From Leucobacter chromiireducens subsp. chromiireducens (GTDB lineage: Bacteria; Actinomycetota; Actinomycetes; Actinomycetales; Microbacteriaceae), in assembly GCF_016758255.1 (NCBI RefSeq), contig NZ_QYAD01000001.1:1054001-1118000 (forward strand): 64,000 nt of DNA, in the 5' to 3' direction. The position numbers and the translations under genes are program-made. The notes below the pieces were generated by a model. It ran no database searches, was not told the DNA's origin, and worked only from the letters and a program-made list of their open reading frames with translations. Shown in pieces: positions 18,076 through 26,620 of this stretch (within the stretch, counting starts at the first letter, position 1; each line of letters begins with the position of its first letter).

Positions 18076-20160
18076 GTGAGGAAACACACCATTGCCGCGT
18101 CGATCGGCGCGCTCGCGCTGGGCGTGACCGGCGTCTGTGCGGGCGTTGCCCCTGCCGCCCTGGCGGCGCCGAGCGAAGGCACCACCCCGAAGACGCTGGT
18201 GATCGGCGTCGACGGCGCCGCGTTCGACATCATGGCGGAGACCGAGCTGCCCAACGTGCGTGCACTGCAGGCCGGCGGGCTGACCGCGGCGAGCAACTTG
18301 CCCGGCAACCCGATGGCTCCCACCGTCTCCGGCGCTGGCTGGTCAACGATCGCGACCGGCGTGTGGCCCGACAAGCACAACGTTGTCGACAATAACTTCA
18401 CCGCGCCAAAGTACGATCAGTACCCCGACTACCTGACTCGCATCGAGGCGGCGCAGCCCGAGCGCAGCACCTCCGCAATTGGGACCTGGGGTCCGATCTC
18501 CACCACCGTGTTCGGTGCAGCAGTTGACACGCGGGTGAAGGGCGCGGGCGACAAGGATACGACGGCACAGGTCGTCGCGAAGCTTGCGGAGCCCGCGACG
18601 GACGACGTCTTCGTTCACCTCGACGAGGTGGACGGTGCGGGCCACAGCAGCGGCTCGAGCTCGCAGGCGTATCGCGATGCGCTCGTGGTTGCCGACCGAC
18701 AGATTGGCGAGATGATCGCCGCGGTGCAGTCGCGACCGAGCTACGCCTCGGAAGACTGGCTCATCATGCTGACTTCGGATCACGGCCACACGCCGAAGGG
18801 CGGACACGGCGGTTCCACGAAGCTCGAGCGGAAGACGCACGTGATCGCGCAGGGCGCCGAGTTTGCCCCGGGCTCCGTGCGTCACGACGTGAAGATCTCG
18901 GACATCGCGCCGACCGTGCTCGCCCACAACGGGATTGCGCGTGACGCGGGCTGGGATCTCGATGGCGCCGCCGTGAACGATCTCGTCGCCGACGACTTCG
19001 ACACGCTCCGCCCGCAGCTGCGCGTCGCCGCGCAGGAGACTGGCCCGGGCCAGCTGCTGGGCTGGACCGATGTTGCACCCGAGGGGTGGATGGTTGACAA
19101 CTCGAAGATGCCCTCGGGTGGCGCCCCCGAATTCCGCGGCTGGACGTTCATGACCGACGATTTCTTCTCGAACGTCGAGCTTGGACAGCACCGCGAGAAC
19201 AATGTCCGCTCGCGTGACGTGTTCGCGGTCGCGGATTCGGACGAGTGGGCTGACGTGTCGCCGCGCGGCGGCAACATGTTTGATTCGACGCTCGTCACCC
19301 CGGCGTACGAGCTGAACGGCGCGGCAACGGCCGATGTGTCGTTCGTCTCCGACTACGCGGTTGACGGCCCGCAGGGCGCCAGCGTGTGGGTGGTGTTTGA
19401 CGAGGAATCGGGTGCTCCGCGCCAGAAGCTGATCGACTACCCGGCAGACGGCACCCGTGCGAACCCAGTGAACACGGTTGAACGGCACACGATTGAGCTG
19501 CCGCGTGATGCGGCCGGCGCCCTTCCGAAGACGCTCAGCCTGCAGTTCTCGTACTCGGGCAACAACAGCGCATTCTGGGCGATCGACCAGGTGCGCTTCG
19601 GTCAGCCCGACGCCCCGATCGTTCCGGCCGAGATTGCACTGTCGGTGGAACAGGTCACCGCGGGCGAGCGCGTGAGCGTCACCGGCACCGGGTTCGTGGC
19701 GGGCGAGGAACTGAGCCTCGAGCTGCGCTCCGCACCGCAACTGCTGGGAACGGCGACAGCTGGTGCGGACGGCGCGCTGGCCACCGAGGTTGAGATCCCC
19801 GCGACCACCCCGGCTGGCGCGCACAGCCTCGTGGTCGTGCGTGCCGATGGAACCGAGCTCGCCCTGCCGCTCGCGGTCATCGCGGCAGACACCGGTACCG
19901 ATCCGGAGCCTGAGCCGAAGCCTGAGCCGAAGCCCGAGCCGAAGCCCGATCCGAAGCCGGGCACCGACGCGGGCGCCGGGACGACGCAGCCCGGCGAATC
20001 CGGTGGGTCACCGCTTCCCTCGGGTGAGCTCGCAGTCACCGGTGGATCCGTGCCTGCCCTGCTCGTCGGCGGTGCAGTCGCTGCTGCGCTGCTCGGTGGC
20101 GGCGTGCTGCTCGCGGTGCGCTCACGCCGAGGAGCCTCGGACGCAGGTCCGCTCGCCTAG
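18076..20160 (+). CDS. Secreted phosphodiesterase/nucleotide pyrophosphatase-like protein with LAxTG sortase signal
   Basis: This is a 694-residue exported protein of the alkaline-phosphatase superfamily. A signal peptide (residues 1-30, ending AALA) is followed by the catalytic domain. VIGVDGAAFD supplies a metal aspartate, SGAGWSTIATGV is the nucleophile region, VHLDEVDGAGHSSG gives D and H, and TSDHGHTPKGGHGG gives DH and H. Two beta-sandwich domains follow (about 330-500 and 520-600), then four EPKP-type repeats, LAVTG at 652-656, a membrane helix and RSRRG: a class E sortase signal. The GTG at 18076 follows GGAGCGAG; a TTG five codons earlier is less likely. The substrate, perhaps nucleotides or phosphodiesters outside the cell, is inferred from the fold. 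Confidence 0.82.
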   Translation: MRKHTIAASIGALALGVTGVCAGVAPAALAAPSEGTTPKTLVIGVDGAAFDIMAETELPNVRALQAGGLTAASNLPGNPMAPTVSGAGWSTIATGVWPDKHNVVDNNFTAPKYDQYPDYLTRIEAAQPERSTSAIGTWGPISTTVFGAAVDTRVKGAGDKDTTAQVVAKLAEPATDDVFVHLDEVDGAGHSSGSSSQAYRDALVVADRQIGEMIAAVQSRPSYASEDWLIMLTSDHGHTPKGGHGGSTKLERKTHVIAQGAEFAPGSVRHDVKISDIAPTVLAHNGIARDAGWDLDGAAVNDLVADDFDTLRPQLRVAAQETGPGQLLGWTDVAPEGWMVDNSKMPSGGAPEFRGWTFMTDDFFSNVELGQHRENNVRSRDVFAVADSDEWADVSPRGGNMFDSTLVTPAYELNGAATADVSFVSDYAVDGPQGASVWVVFDEESGAPRQKLIDYPADGTRANPVNTVERHTIELPRDAAGALPKTLSLQFSYSGNNSAFWAIDQVRFGQPDAPIVPAEIALSVEQVTAGERVSVTGTGFVAGEELSLELRSAPQLLGTATAGADGALATEVEIPATTPAGAHSLVVVRADGTELALPLAVIAADTGTDPEPEPKPEPKPEPKPDPKPGTDAGAGTTQPGESGGSPLPSGELAVTGGSVPALLVGGAVAAALLGGGVLLAVRSRRGASDAGPLA
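19909..19956 (+). repeat. Four 12-bp tandem repeats encoding PEPK/PDPK
   Basis: Four in-frame 12-bp units encode PEPK (last unit PDPK) in the proline-rich wall linker just before the LAVTG sorting signal of the phosphodiesterase-like protein. Confidence 0.85.
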
Positions 20161-20219
20161 GCGAGGAGGGTGAGGGCGGGCGTCGCCCCGTTCTCACCCA
20201 CCGTGCGCAAGACGCACAG

Positions 20220-20250
20220 AACGGGCCCGGCCAATGTGGCCGGGCCCGTT
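20220..20250. terminator. Hairpin between phosphodiesterase and O-methyltransferase genes
   Basis: A perfect 14-bp stem, AACGGGCCCGGCCA / TGGCCGGGCCCGTT, with loop ATG lies between convergent genes. Likely bidirectional terminator; no T-run. Confidence 0.7.
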
Positions 20251-20273
20251 GCATTGATGGCGTGGTCTGGGAA

Positions 20274-20906
20274 CTAGCCGTCGAGGCGCACGAGCGTGAG
20301 GAGACCGTCACCCTCGGGAGAGAGCATTGGCGCGATCGCCGACGACTCTGCGACGAGGGTCAGGAGATCGCGCACCGCCTGAGTTTCCGCGTCGCGCGCC
20401 GCGGGGTCTGGCACTCGACCGTGGGCGAAGGCGCCCGGCACGATGATGCAGCCTCCTTGCCGGACGATGCCCAGCGCGTACTCGAAGTGCTCAAGGAGCT
20501 GCGCCGGGTCCGCGTCAAGCAGCACCATGTCGTAGGAATCGAGATTCAGCCGGGGCATGACGTGGCGTGCGTCGCCCTCAATCGCACGGAGACGCGCGGC
20601 GGGGATACCTGCTTCAGAAAACATCGTGCGTGCCTCGCGCAGGTGCTCCGGCTCGATCTCGATGGTGGTGAGCGTTGCATCGTGTGCGTGGCGGAGCAGC
20701 GAGAGTCCGCTCACGCCGACACCGGTTCCCACCTCGCAGATCGCCTGCGCGCGAGTCAGGACCGCGAGTCCGGAGAGCTGCGCTCCGATGGAGCGGCTCA
20801 CGGGCTCAATGCCCAGTTCGAGCGAGAGGCGTCGAGCCCGGACGAGCGCGTCGGTTTCCCCCGGGTACTGTTCGGCGTACTGCCAATTGCGTTCGAGCTT
20901 GCTCAC
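20274..20906 (-). CDS. O-methyltransferase family protein (SAM-dependent)
   Basis: This 210-residue class I SAM methyltransferase resembles the catechol/caffeoyl-CoA O-methyltransferase type that is conserved near tat and mrp genes in actinobacteria. The SAM-binding motif I is CEVGTGVGVSGLSLL, followed by TIEIEPEHLREAR, the GDARHVMPRL segment and VLLDADPAQ with a likely metal-binding aspartate. The GTG at 20906 follows GGAGGG with 4-nt spacing, and the first residues SKLERNWQYAEQY fit the family; the open frame upstream is not coding. It converges on the phosphodiesterase gene across a hairpin. The natural substrate is unknown. Confidence 0.85.
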   Translation of the reverse strand: MSKLERNWQYAEQYPGETDALVRARRLSLELGIEPVSRSIGAQLSGLAVLTRAQAICEVGTGVGVSGLSLLRHAHDATLTTIEIEPEHLREARTMFSEAGIPAARLRAIEGDARHVMPRLNLDSYDMVLLDADPAQLLEHFEYALGIVRQGGCIIVPGAFAHGRVPDPAARDAETQAVRDLLTLVAESSAIAPMLSPEGDGLLTLVRLDG

Positions 20907-21096
20907 GTTTCCCTCCGAAAATGTTGCGCGCGAGCCCCGTGGAGCACGCATCTCTGCGGGCGCTGGCCACACGCTGTCTCTAGCGTAGGGCCACGGGTGG
21001 CGTGTGGTGGTGTCCCACGCTGCGAACGGGGCGAGGCGAGTACTCAGCGGGCAGAGAACGGGGGCGTCGCCACCTCGTTGGAGCGGGAATCAGCGC

Positions 21097-21102
21097 TACG
21101 AT
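21097..21102 (+). promoter_or_regulatory. -10 box for the tatB-like gene
   Basis: TACGAT lies 8 nt before the ATG at 21111, with no ribosome-binding site, so translation is probably leaderless or nearly so. Confidence 0.4.
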
Positions 21103-21110
21103 AGAGGCTT

Positions 21111-21485
21111 ATGGGACTCACGTTCGAGAAGATGCTGGTGATCTTGGTGATCGCACTCTTCGTGGTGGGACCCGACCGGCTGCCGATGTACGCGAAGAAG
21201 CTCGGTGATCTCGTACGCAACATCAAGCGAATGGCTGATGGTGCCAAGGATCGTCTCCGTGACGAGATGGGCCCCGAGTTCGACGAGGTCGACTGGAAGC
21301 AGCTCGATCCCAGGCAGTACGACCCGCGTCGCATTATTCGCGATGCGCTCGTCGAAGATGAGCGAGAAGCGCGCGTCGCGGCTCGCCGCGCCCGAGTGGA
21401 TGAGGCCGCCGAGAAGCGCGCGGCCGCCGCATCTCTTGCGGAACCTCCAGCGGGCGGCATATTCTTCGACGAGGAGGCAACATGA
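21111..21485 (+). CDS. tatB: Sec-independent translocase TatA/TatB-type protein
   Basis: This 124-residue single-span membrane protein belongs to the twin-arginine translocation system. The N-terminus [21 protein letters not shown] is the TatA/B transmembrane helix with the conserved GP hinge. The amphipathic helix [19 protein letters not shown] follows, then a long charged, coiled-coil-like tail ending GIFFDEEAT. The glutamate at position 6 and the GPDRLP hinge point to TatB more than TatA. The ATG at 21111 is preceded by a TANNNT box, not by a ribosome-binding site. No tatC is in the window. It is followed 16 bp later by the PAS-GGDEF-EAL gene, possibly co-transcribed. Confidence 0.85.
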   Translation: MGLTFEKMLVILVIALFVVGPDRLPMYAKKLGDLVRNIKRMADGAKDRLRDEMGPEFDEVDWKQLDPRQYDPRRIIRDALVEDEREARVAARRARVDEAAEKRAAAASLAEPPAGGIFFDEEAT

Positions 21486-21501
21486 TGAACCACGGTTCCG
21501 C

Positions 21502-23310
21502 ATGACCTCCCCTGTCGAAGCGGGGGAGCCCCGCGACTGGAGGCGCCCGCTCGGGGCCGACCAGATCGCTCCTCGCCAGGTGCTCGATGAGCTCATGTAC
21601 GCGCTCGATACGACCTCAATCGTTGCGATCACGGATCGGCGCGGCATCATCACCTACGTGAATGATCGCTTCTGCGAGATCTCCCGCTACTCGCGCGAGG
21701 AACTGATCGGCCAGACCCACCGCATCGTGAACTCCGGGCGACAGCCGAAAGAGTTCTTCAAAGAGATGTGGCGTGTGATTGGCCGCGGTGAGGTCTGGAA
21801 AGACGAGATCTGTAACCGCGCAAAGGACGGCACGGAATACTGGGTCGACACCACGATCATTCCGCTGCTCGATGAGCGCGGCAAGCCGGAACGATATGTC
21901 GCGATCCGCACGGAGGAGACCGCCCGGCACCAGGCCGAGGAGCAGGTGCGCCGCCTGGCCTACACCGACTCCGTGACGGGGCTGGTGAACCGCGAGTCGA
22001 TGCTCCGCACCATCTCCTCCGCGGTCGAGACGGGATCGGCGAAGGATTTCAGCGGGTTCGTGTCCATCAGCGTGGACGAGTTGTCGGTTGTGAACGACGC
22101 GTTTGGCTTTGAGGCGGGCGATCGCCTGCTGCTCGAGGCCTCCAAGCGGCTGCACGGGCTCGAAGGCGAGCGGGCGCACGTTGGCCGAATTGGCTCGAAC
22201 ACGTTCGGCATCCTGCTGCCCAACTTCGGGGCGGACTGCCGCGAGGCTGAGCGTGCGTGCCTCGACCTCATCGAGCGGGTGCTTGAGGTGCTCGCGGGAC
22301 CGGTGCAACTGGGTTCAGGCGTGGTGATCGACGCGTCGGCGAGCGTGGGGTACGTGCTGTGGACGAGCCCGGGCCGGAAGGCCATGAACGACTCGCCGAG
22401 TGCGGAGGCATGCCCCGCAAACGAGTACATCGTGACGGATGATCCGCACGAGGTGGTGAAGTGCTCCGAGATCGCCCGCAAGCGTGCGCGTCGCGAGGGT
22501 GGCCCGCGCAGGCTGCGGCAGTTCCAGCAGCGCATGCTGCACGAGGCGCGCGATCGTGTGCGGCTCATCTCGGAGCTGCACCGCGGCATGGAGAAGGGCG
22601 AGCTGCAGCTGTTCGCGCAGCCGATCGTGGATCGAAACCGTCGCGTCATCGGCGAGGAGGGCCTCATCCGTTGGTTCTCGAGTGAGCTCGGCACAGTCGC
22701 GCCGGACGAGTTCATTCCGCTCGCCGAGCAGACCGGGGTGATCGTCGAGATCGGCGATTGGGTGCTCGAGGAAGCCTGCCGCACGCTGGCGCGGTGGAGC
22801 GTCGATCCCGAGCGCGAAAACCTCACTTTCTCGGTCAATCTCAGCGAACGGCAGCTCCGCGTCGATGGCTTTGCAGACCGCGTGCGCGAGGCCATCACCC
22901 GTCACCGGGTGCCGCCCGGGCGCCTCACCCTCGAACTCACGGAAAGCGTGCTGCACACCGACCTCGAACGCACCGTCGGGATGCTTGCCGTGCTGCGCAC
23001 GCAGGGCGTGCAGTCCTCCCTCGATGACTTCGGCACGGGGTACTCGTCGCTCAGCTACCTGCAGCAGCTGCCCGTGCAGCAGCTCAAGATCGACCGCTCG
23101 TTCGTTTCTTCGGTGGTGGATGATGTGCAGGCCGCCGCGATCGCGCAGACGATCGTGTGGCTCGGCCGCACCTTCAACCTGCAGATCGTCGCTGAGGGCG
23201 TCGAGACCGAAGAACAGTTCGACAAGCTGCGCGAGATCGGGGTCGACGCGTTCCAGGGCTACCTCTTCGGCCGCCCGCGCCCGGTGCGCGAAAGCCTCGT
23301 CGCGGTCTAA
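21502..23310 (+). CDS. PAS-GGDEF-EAL protein, degenerate GGDEF, likely c-di-GMP phosphodiesterase
   Basis: This is a 602-residue signalling protein. A PAS domain (about 25-140) contains [28 protein letters not shown] domain (about 150-290) has its signature changed to GSNTF at 231-235, so cyclase activity is unlikely. The EAL domain (about 350-600) keeps the catalytic set: EGL at 386-388, ELTES near 478-482, [15 protein letters not shown] and EGVETE. The protein should therefore hydrolyse c-di-GMP in response to a PAS signal. The ATG at 21502 is the first that gives a sensible N-terminus; the open frame above it overlaps tatB. There is no membrane segment, so it is cytoplasmic. The ribosome-binding site is weak, suggesting low or coupled expression. 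Confidence 0.88.
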   Translation: MTSPVEAGEPRDWRRPLGADQIAPRQVLDELMYALDTTSIVAITDRRGIITYVNDRFCEISRYSREELIGQTHRIVNSGRQPKEFFKEMWRVIGRGEVWKDEICNRAKDGTEYWVDTTIIPLLDERGKPERYVAIRTEETARHQAEEQVRRLAYTDSVTGLVNRESMLRTISSAVETGSAKDFSGFVSISVDELSVVNDAFGFEAGDRLLLEASKRLHGLEGERAHVGRIGSNTFGILLPNFGADCREAERACLDLIERVLEVLAGPVQLGSGVVIDASASVGYVLWTSPGRKAMNDSPSAEACPANEYIVTDDPHEVVKCSEIARKRARREGGPRRLRQFQQRMLHEARDRVRLISELHRGMEKGELQLFAQPIVDRNRRVIGEEGLIRWFSSELGTVAPDEFIPLAEQTGVIVEIGDWVLEEACRTLARWSVDPERENLTFSVNLSERQLRVDGFADRVREAITRHRVPPGRLTLELTESVLHTDLERTVGMLAVLRTQGVQSSLDDFGTGYSSLSYLQQLPVQQLKIDRSFVSSVVDDVQAAAIAQTIVWLGRTFNLQIVAEGVETEEQFDKLREIGVDAFQGYLFGRPRPVRESLVAV

Positions 23311-23373
23311 CGCGCCGGTTGATGCGCGACCTGACGCTGAGCTGAGCTGGTTCGCAGCGGAGCCGAGCGGGTC

Positions 23374-24576
23374 CTAGCCGACGCTGAGCCCGAGCGAGCG
23401 CCCGGCGAGCCCGCGCCCGCGTGAGGCGATCGCGCGGGCCACGCTGATCACTGCTGCCGCGGCTGGATCCTTCGGATCAGAAAGCACCGCGGGATCGCCC
23501 GCATCGCCGCCCGCGCGGAAGGCGGGGCTGAGGGGCACGCTGCCGAGGAGGGGCACCTCGCCGTGCTCGTCGTCGCTCAACCGCTCTGCAACGAGTGCGC
23601 CGCCCCCGGAGCCGAACACGTCGATCACGGAGCCGTCCGGTTGCACGAGGCCCGCCATGTTCTCGACCACGCCGATGACGCGTTGCCCGGTCTGCCGGGC
23701 GACGAGGGCGCTCCGCACCGCGACGTCTGCCGCCGCCTCCTGCGGAGTCGTGACGACGAGCACCTCGGCATGGGGGAGCAGTTGGCCCACGCTGATTGCG
23801 ATGTCGCCCGTGCCGGGCGGCAGGTCGAGGAGGAGCACATCGAGGTCGCCGAACCACACGTCGCGCAGGAACTGCTCGATGGTGCGGTGCAGCATGGGGC
23901 CGCGCCACGATACGGCGGTGGTGCGCGGGTCAGCGTCGCCGAGGAACATGCCGATCGAGATGACCTTCACCCCGTGCGCGACGGGAGGCAAGATCATGTC
24001 GTCGACGCGCGTGGGCTGTTCGACGCGCCCGTCACGGCTGAGCCCGAGGATGCCCGGAATCGAGAACCCGAAGACGTCGGCATCGATGAGTCCGACGGCG
24101 AGACCCTGCTCCGCAAGCGCGACCGCGAGCCCAGCAGTGAGTGACGACTTGCCAACCCCGCCCTTCCCGCTCGTCACCGCGATGACCCGCGTCAGCGAGT
24201 CGGGGCCAAACTGCACAGGGCGAGTGCCGCCCGGGCCGCGCACGCGGTCGGTGAACGCGCGGCGCTCCGCCGGCGTCATCACGCCCACGTGCACGGTCGC
24301 CGCTGCGACACCGCTCGCCGCGGCTGCTGCCGCCTGTGTGTCCGCCTCGATCCTGCGTGCTGCAGGACACCCGGCGATCGTGAGCAGGATCGACACGTCC
24401 GCGTTCCCCGCCTCGTCCACTCGAACCTCACGCACCATGCCGAGCTCGGTGATGGGGCGCAAGATTTCGGGATCGCGCACGCGCCCGAGCTCGCTCCACA
24501 CCGCGCGCTCGGCCGCACTCGCGTCGTCCGGGGCGCCGGTGAGGGCGTCTCCCTCCGAATGGTCGTCGGCCGTCAC
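23374..24576 (-). CDS. mrp: Mrp/ApbC-family P-loop ATPase (iron-sulfur carrier)
   Basis: This 400-residue protein of the Mrp/NBP35 family carries and inserts Fe-S clusters. An N-terminal MIP18-like domain (about 20-100) contains GRVRDPEILRPITELGMV and the GCPAARRIE cysteine. The ATPase domain has the deviant Walker A SGKGGVGKSS, IDADVFGFSIPG and LLLDLPPGTGD. The usual CPxC cluster-binding motif after VVENM is not evident here (NMAGLVQPDG), which resembles other actinobacterial homologues and makes the Fe-S role less certain. The GTG at 24576 overlaps the DUF1003 stop by four bases (GTGA). It is the last gene of a three-gene coupled operon. Confidence 0.9.
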   Translation of the reverse strand: MTADDHSEGDALTGAPDDASAAERAVWSELGRVRDPEILRPITELGMVREVRVDEAGNADVSILLTIAGCPAARRIEADTQAAAAAASGVAAATVHVGVMTPAERRAFTDRVRGPGGTRPVQFGPDSLTRVIAVTSGKGGVGKSSLTAGLAVALAEQGLAVGLIDADVFGFSIPGILGLSRDGRVEQPTRVDDMILPPVAHGVKVISIGMFLGDADPRTTAVSWRGPMLHRTIEQFLRDVWFGDLDVLLLDLPPGTGDIAISVGQLLPHAEVLVVTTPQEAAADVAVRSALVARQTGQRVIGVVENMAGLVQPDGSVIDVFGSGGGALVAERLSDDEHGEVPLLGSVPLSPAFRAGGDAGDPAVLSDPKDPAAAAVISVARAIASRGRGLAGRSLGLSVG

Positions 24577-25196
24577 TTCTCGGTCTCCTCAGGGTCAGTC
24601 TCAGGCTCCAGTTCAGGCATCCGTTCGGGAACCGGGGCCGATTCGGCAGCCGGCGTCTGCTCGGGAACTGGGGTCTGCTCGGGGGCTGGCTCATCCTGCT
24701 CAAGCTCGGCGAGGAGCGCGCGCAGCTCGGCACGCAAGAACTCGCGGTCCGGCAAGTCCTTCATCGCCAGGCGCAGCGCGACGACCTCGCGGGCGAGGAA
24801 CTCGGTGTCGGCGAGGGCACGCTCGGAACGCTGCCGATCCTGCTCGATCTGCACGCGGTCACGGTCGTCCTGGCGATTCTGCGCGAGCAGGATCATTGGG
24901 GCTGCATACGACGCCTGCAGCGACAGGATGAGCGTCAGTGCGGTGAATCCGAGGGCGGCGGAATCGAAGCGCACGTGCTCGGGGCCGAAGGTGTTCCACG
25001 CGAGCCACGCGATGCAGAACAGCGTGAGGATGAGCAGGAACCACGGCGTGCCCATGCCGCGAGCAATGCTCTCGGTCCAGCGGCCGAAGCGCTCATTGCC
25101 GCTTACCCGAGCGGCGTCTCCGCCACCGCTTCGTGCCGCACGGGAGCCGGCCTGTCGGGGCGCGTCCAGACCCGGGTCCCGGCCGAACAGCCTCAT
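24573..25196 (-). CDS. DUF1003 membrane protein
   Basis: This 207-residue protein has the DUF1003 core: an N-terminal cytosolic part with RFGRWTESIARGMGTPWFL, two membrane helices (FLLILTLFCIAWLAWN and LGFTALTLILSLQASYAAPMILL) and the following conserved QNRQDDRDRVQIEQDRQRSERAL coiled-coil-like helix. The tail is rich in proline and glutamate. The role of the family is unknown. The ATG at 25196 overlaps the stop of the MgtE-like gene (ATGA) and the 3' end overlaps mrp (GTGA), so all three are translationally coupled. The conserved coupling to an MgtE-like regulator hints at a role in cation homeostasis; that is inference. Confidence 0.88.
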   Translation of the reverse strand: MRLFGRDPGLDAPRQAGSRAARSGGGDAARVSGNERFGRWTESIARGMGTPWFLLILTLFCIAWLAWNTFGPEHVRFDSAALGFTALTLILSLQASYAAPMILLAQNRQDDRDRVQIEQDRQRSERALADTEFLAREVVALRLAMKDLPDREFLRAELRALLAELEQDEPAPEQTPVPEQTPAAESAPVPERMPELEPETDPEETEK

Positions 25197-26461
25197 CGCT
25201 CTGCTCCCGGCGCGATGACCTCGTCGTCGGCGTGCCGCCAATCATCGGGCAGCAGGTGGTCGAGCACGTCGTCAACGGTCACTACGCCCACCAGGCGGTT
25301 CTGGTCGTCTACGACGGGCAACGCCACGAGGTCGTAGCTCGCGAGCCGGCGCGACACTTCGGCCGCGCTCGCGTGCACGGTGACGGCCTCGATCTCGGTA
25401 TCGACGAGCGCGACGAGACGCTCGTGCGGCGGGAAGCGGAGCATCCGCTGGAAGTGCGCCATGCCAAGGTACTCGCCCGTGGGCGTCTCGTATGGCGGGT
25501 GCGTCACATACACGGCCGAGGCCATCGCCGGGGGAATCTCGGCACGACGGATCATCGCGAGCCCCTCCGCCACGCTCGACTCCGCGGAGAGCACGATCGG
25601 CGATGGGCTCATCAGACCGCCCGCCGTGTCGGCGTCGTACTCGAGGAGCCGGCGCACGTCTTCGGCCTCCTCCGGTTCCATGAGGTCGAGAAGCTCCTCG
25701 CCCTTCGCTGCGGGCAGCGCGGAAATGAGGTCGGCGGCGTCGTCCGGCTCCATCCGGTCGAGCACATCGGCGGTGCGGTCGGGGCGCAGATTTGCGAGCA
25801 GCGCGAGCTGATCGGGTTCGCTCATCTCCTCGAGCGCGTCGGCCACGCGGGCGTCGGGCAGCTCGCCCACCACCTCGATCATGCGCGCCTGGGGAAGCTC
25901 GAGCAGCGCCTCCGCGAGGTCGGCGGGCTTCAGATCGACCATGGTCTGAATGAAGAGCTCAGCGGACTGCGCGCCCGCGGCCGGCAGCCGGATCTCAGAC
26001 CAGCGGACGGTCTTCGCATCGCCACGGCTGAACGGCGCGGCCGGCTTCGGGAGTCGCACAAACACCTCGGATACGAGCCACTCGCCCGAGCGTGAGCGCT
26101 CGATCGCGGCATCCTCGATGCGCGCGGTCACCGGCACGGCTCCCGCGGTCTCGGCCGCGAGTTGCACATCGCGGCCGATGAGCTCCGCGATCATGCGGGT
26201 CTCCCCGCCGCGCTGCTCGAACCGGCGCACGTTGATGAGGCCGGTCGTGATGACCTGCCCGGAGCCGATCGAGGTGACCCGGCTGATCGGCACAAACACG
26301 CGGCGTTTGCCCGGGATCTCGACGATCAGACCGACCACGCGCGGCGCTCCCGCCGCGCGGAACACGACGAGCAGATCGCGCACCTTGCCGATGCGGTCGC
26401 CCACCGGATCGAACACGCTGCGTCCAGCGAGCCGCCCCACGAATACCCTCGATGTCCTCAC
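25193..26461 (-). CDS. MgtE N-domain / CBS protein without a channel domain
   Basis: This 422-residue soluble protein has three parts. Residues 1-130 contain a PRC-barrel-like segment (GDRIGKVRDLLVVF). Residues about 160-280 match the helical MgtE intracellular N domain (DLAEALLELPQ, ELLDLMEPEEAEDVRRLLEYDADTAGGLM). Residues 280-410 form a CBS pair ending VVDDQNRLVGVVTVDDVLDHLL. The transmembrane Mg2+ channel of real MgtE is missing, and no hydrophobic segment occurs. It is therefore likely a Mg2+/nucleotide sensor that acts on a partner, perhaps the coupled DUF1003 membrane protein. It starts with GTG at 26461, leaderless after TAGCGT. It is often annotated as a magnesium transporter, which would be misleading. 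Confidence 0.85.
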   Translation of the reverse strand: MRTSRVFVGRLAGRSVFDPVGDRIGKVRDLLVVFRAAGAPRVVGLIVEIPGKRRVFVPISRVTSIGSGQVITTGLINVRRFEQRGGETRMIAELIGRDVQLAAETAGAVPVTARIEDAAIERSRSGEWLVSEVFVRLPKPAAPFSRGDAKTVRWSEIRLPAAGAQSAELFIQTMVDLKPADLAEALLELPQARMIEVVGELPDARVADALEEMSEPDQLALLANLRPDRTADVLDRMEPDDAADLISALPAAKGEELLDLMEPEEAEDVRRLLEYDADTAGGLMSPSPIVLSAESSVAEGLAMIRRAEIPPAMASAVYVTHPPYETPTGEYLGMAHFQRMLRFPPHERLVALVDTEIEAVTVHASAAEVSRRLASYDLVALPVVDDQNRLVGVVTVDDVLDHLLPDDWRHADDEVIAPGAER

Positions 26462-26467
26462 ACCACT

Positions 26468-26473
26468 ACGCTA
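26468..26473 (-). promoter_or_regulatory. -10 box for the leaderless MgtE-like/DUF1003/mrp operon
   Basis: TAGCGT on the minus strand lies 6 nt before the GTG at 26461, with no ribosome-binding site. Confidence 0.5.
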
Positions 26474-26620
26474 GCGCGCTCACCTGTGTTCGCGCGCGTG
26501 AACTCGTGCGTGGCTCGATCGGGATCGTGGCCGCGCGAGCCCCAGGCCCCCGCGTGCCGCCGCGCGGTGAGTTCCCCGGTCTGGAGCCGCTGCTCAGCCG
26601 GGATCAGGCACACTGAGCGC

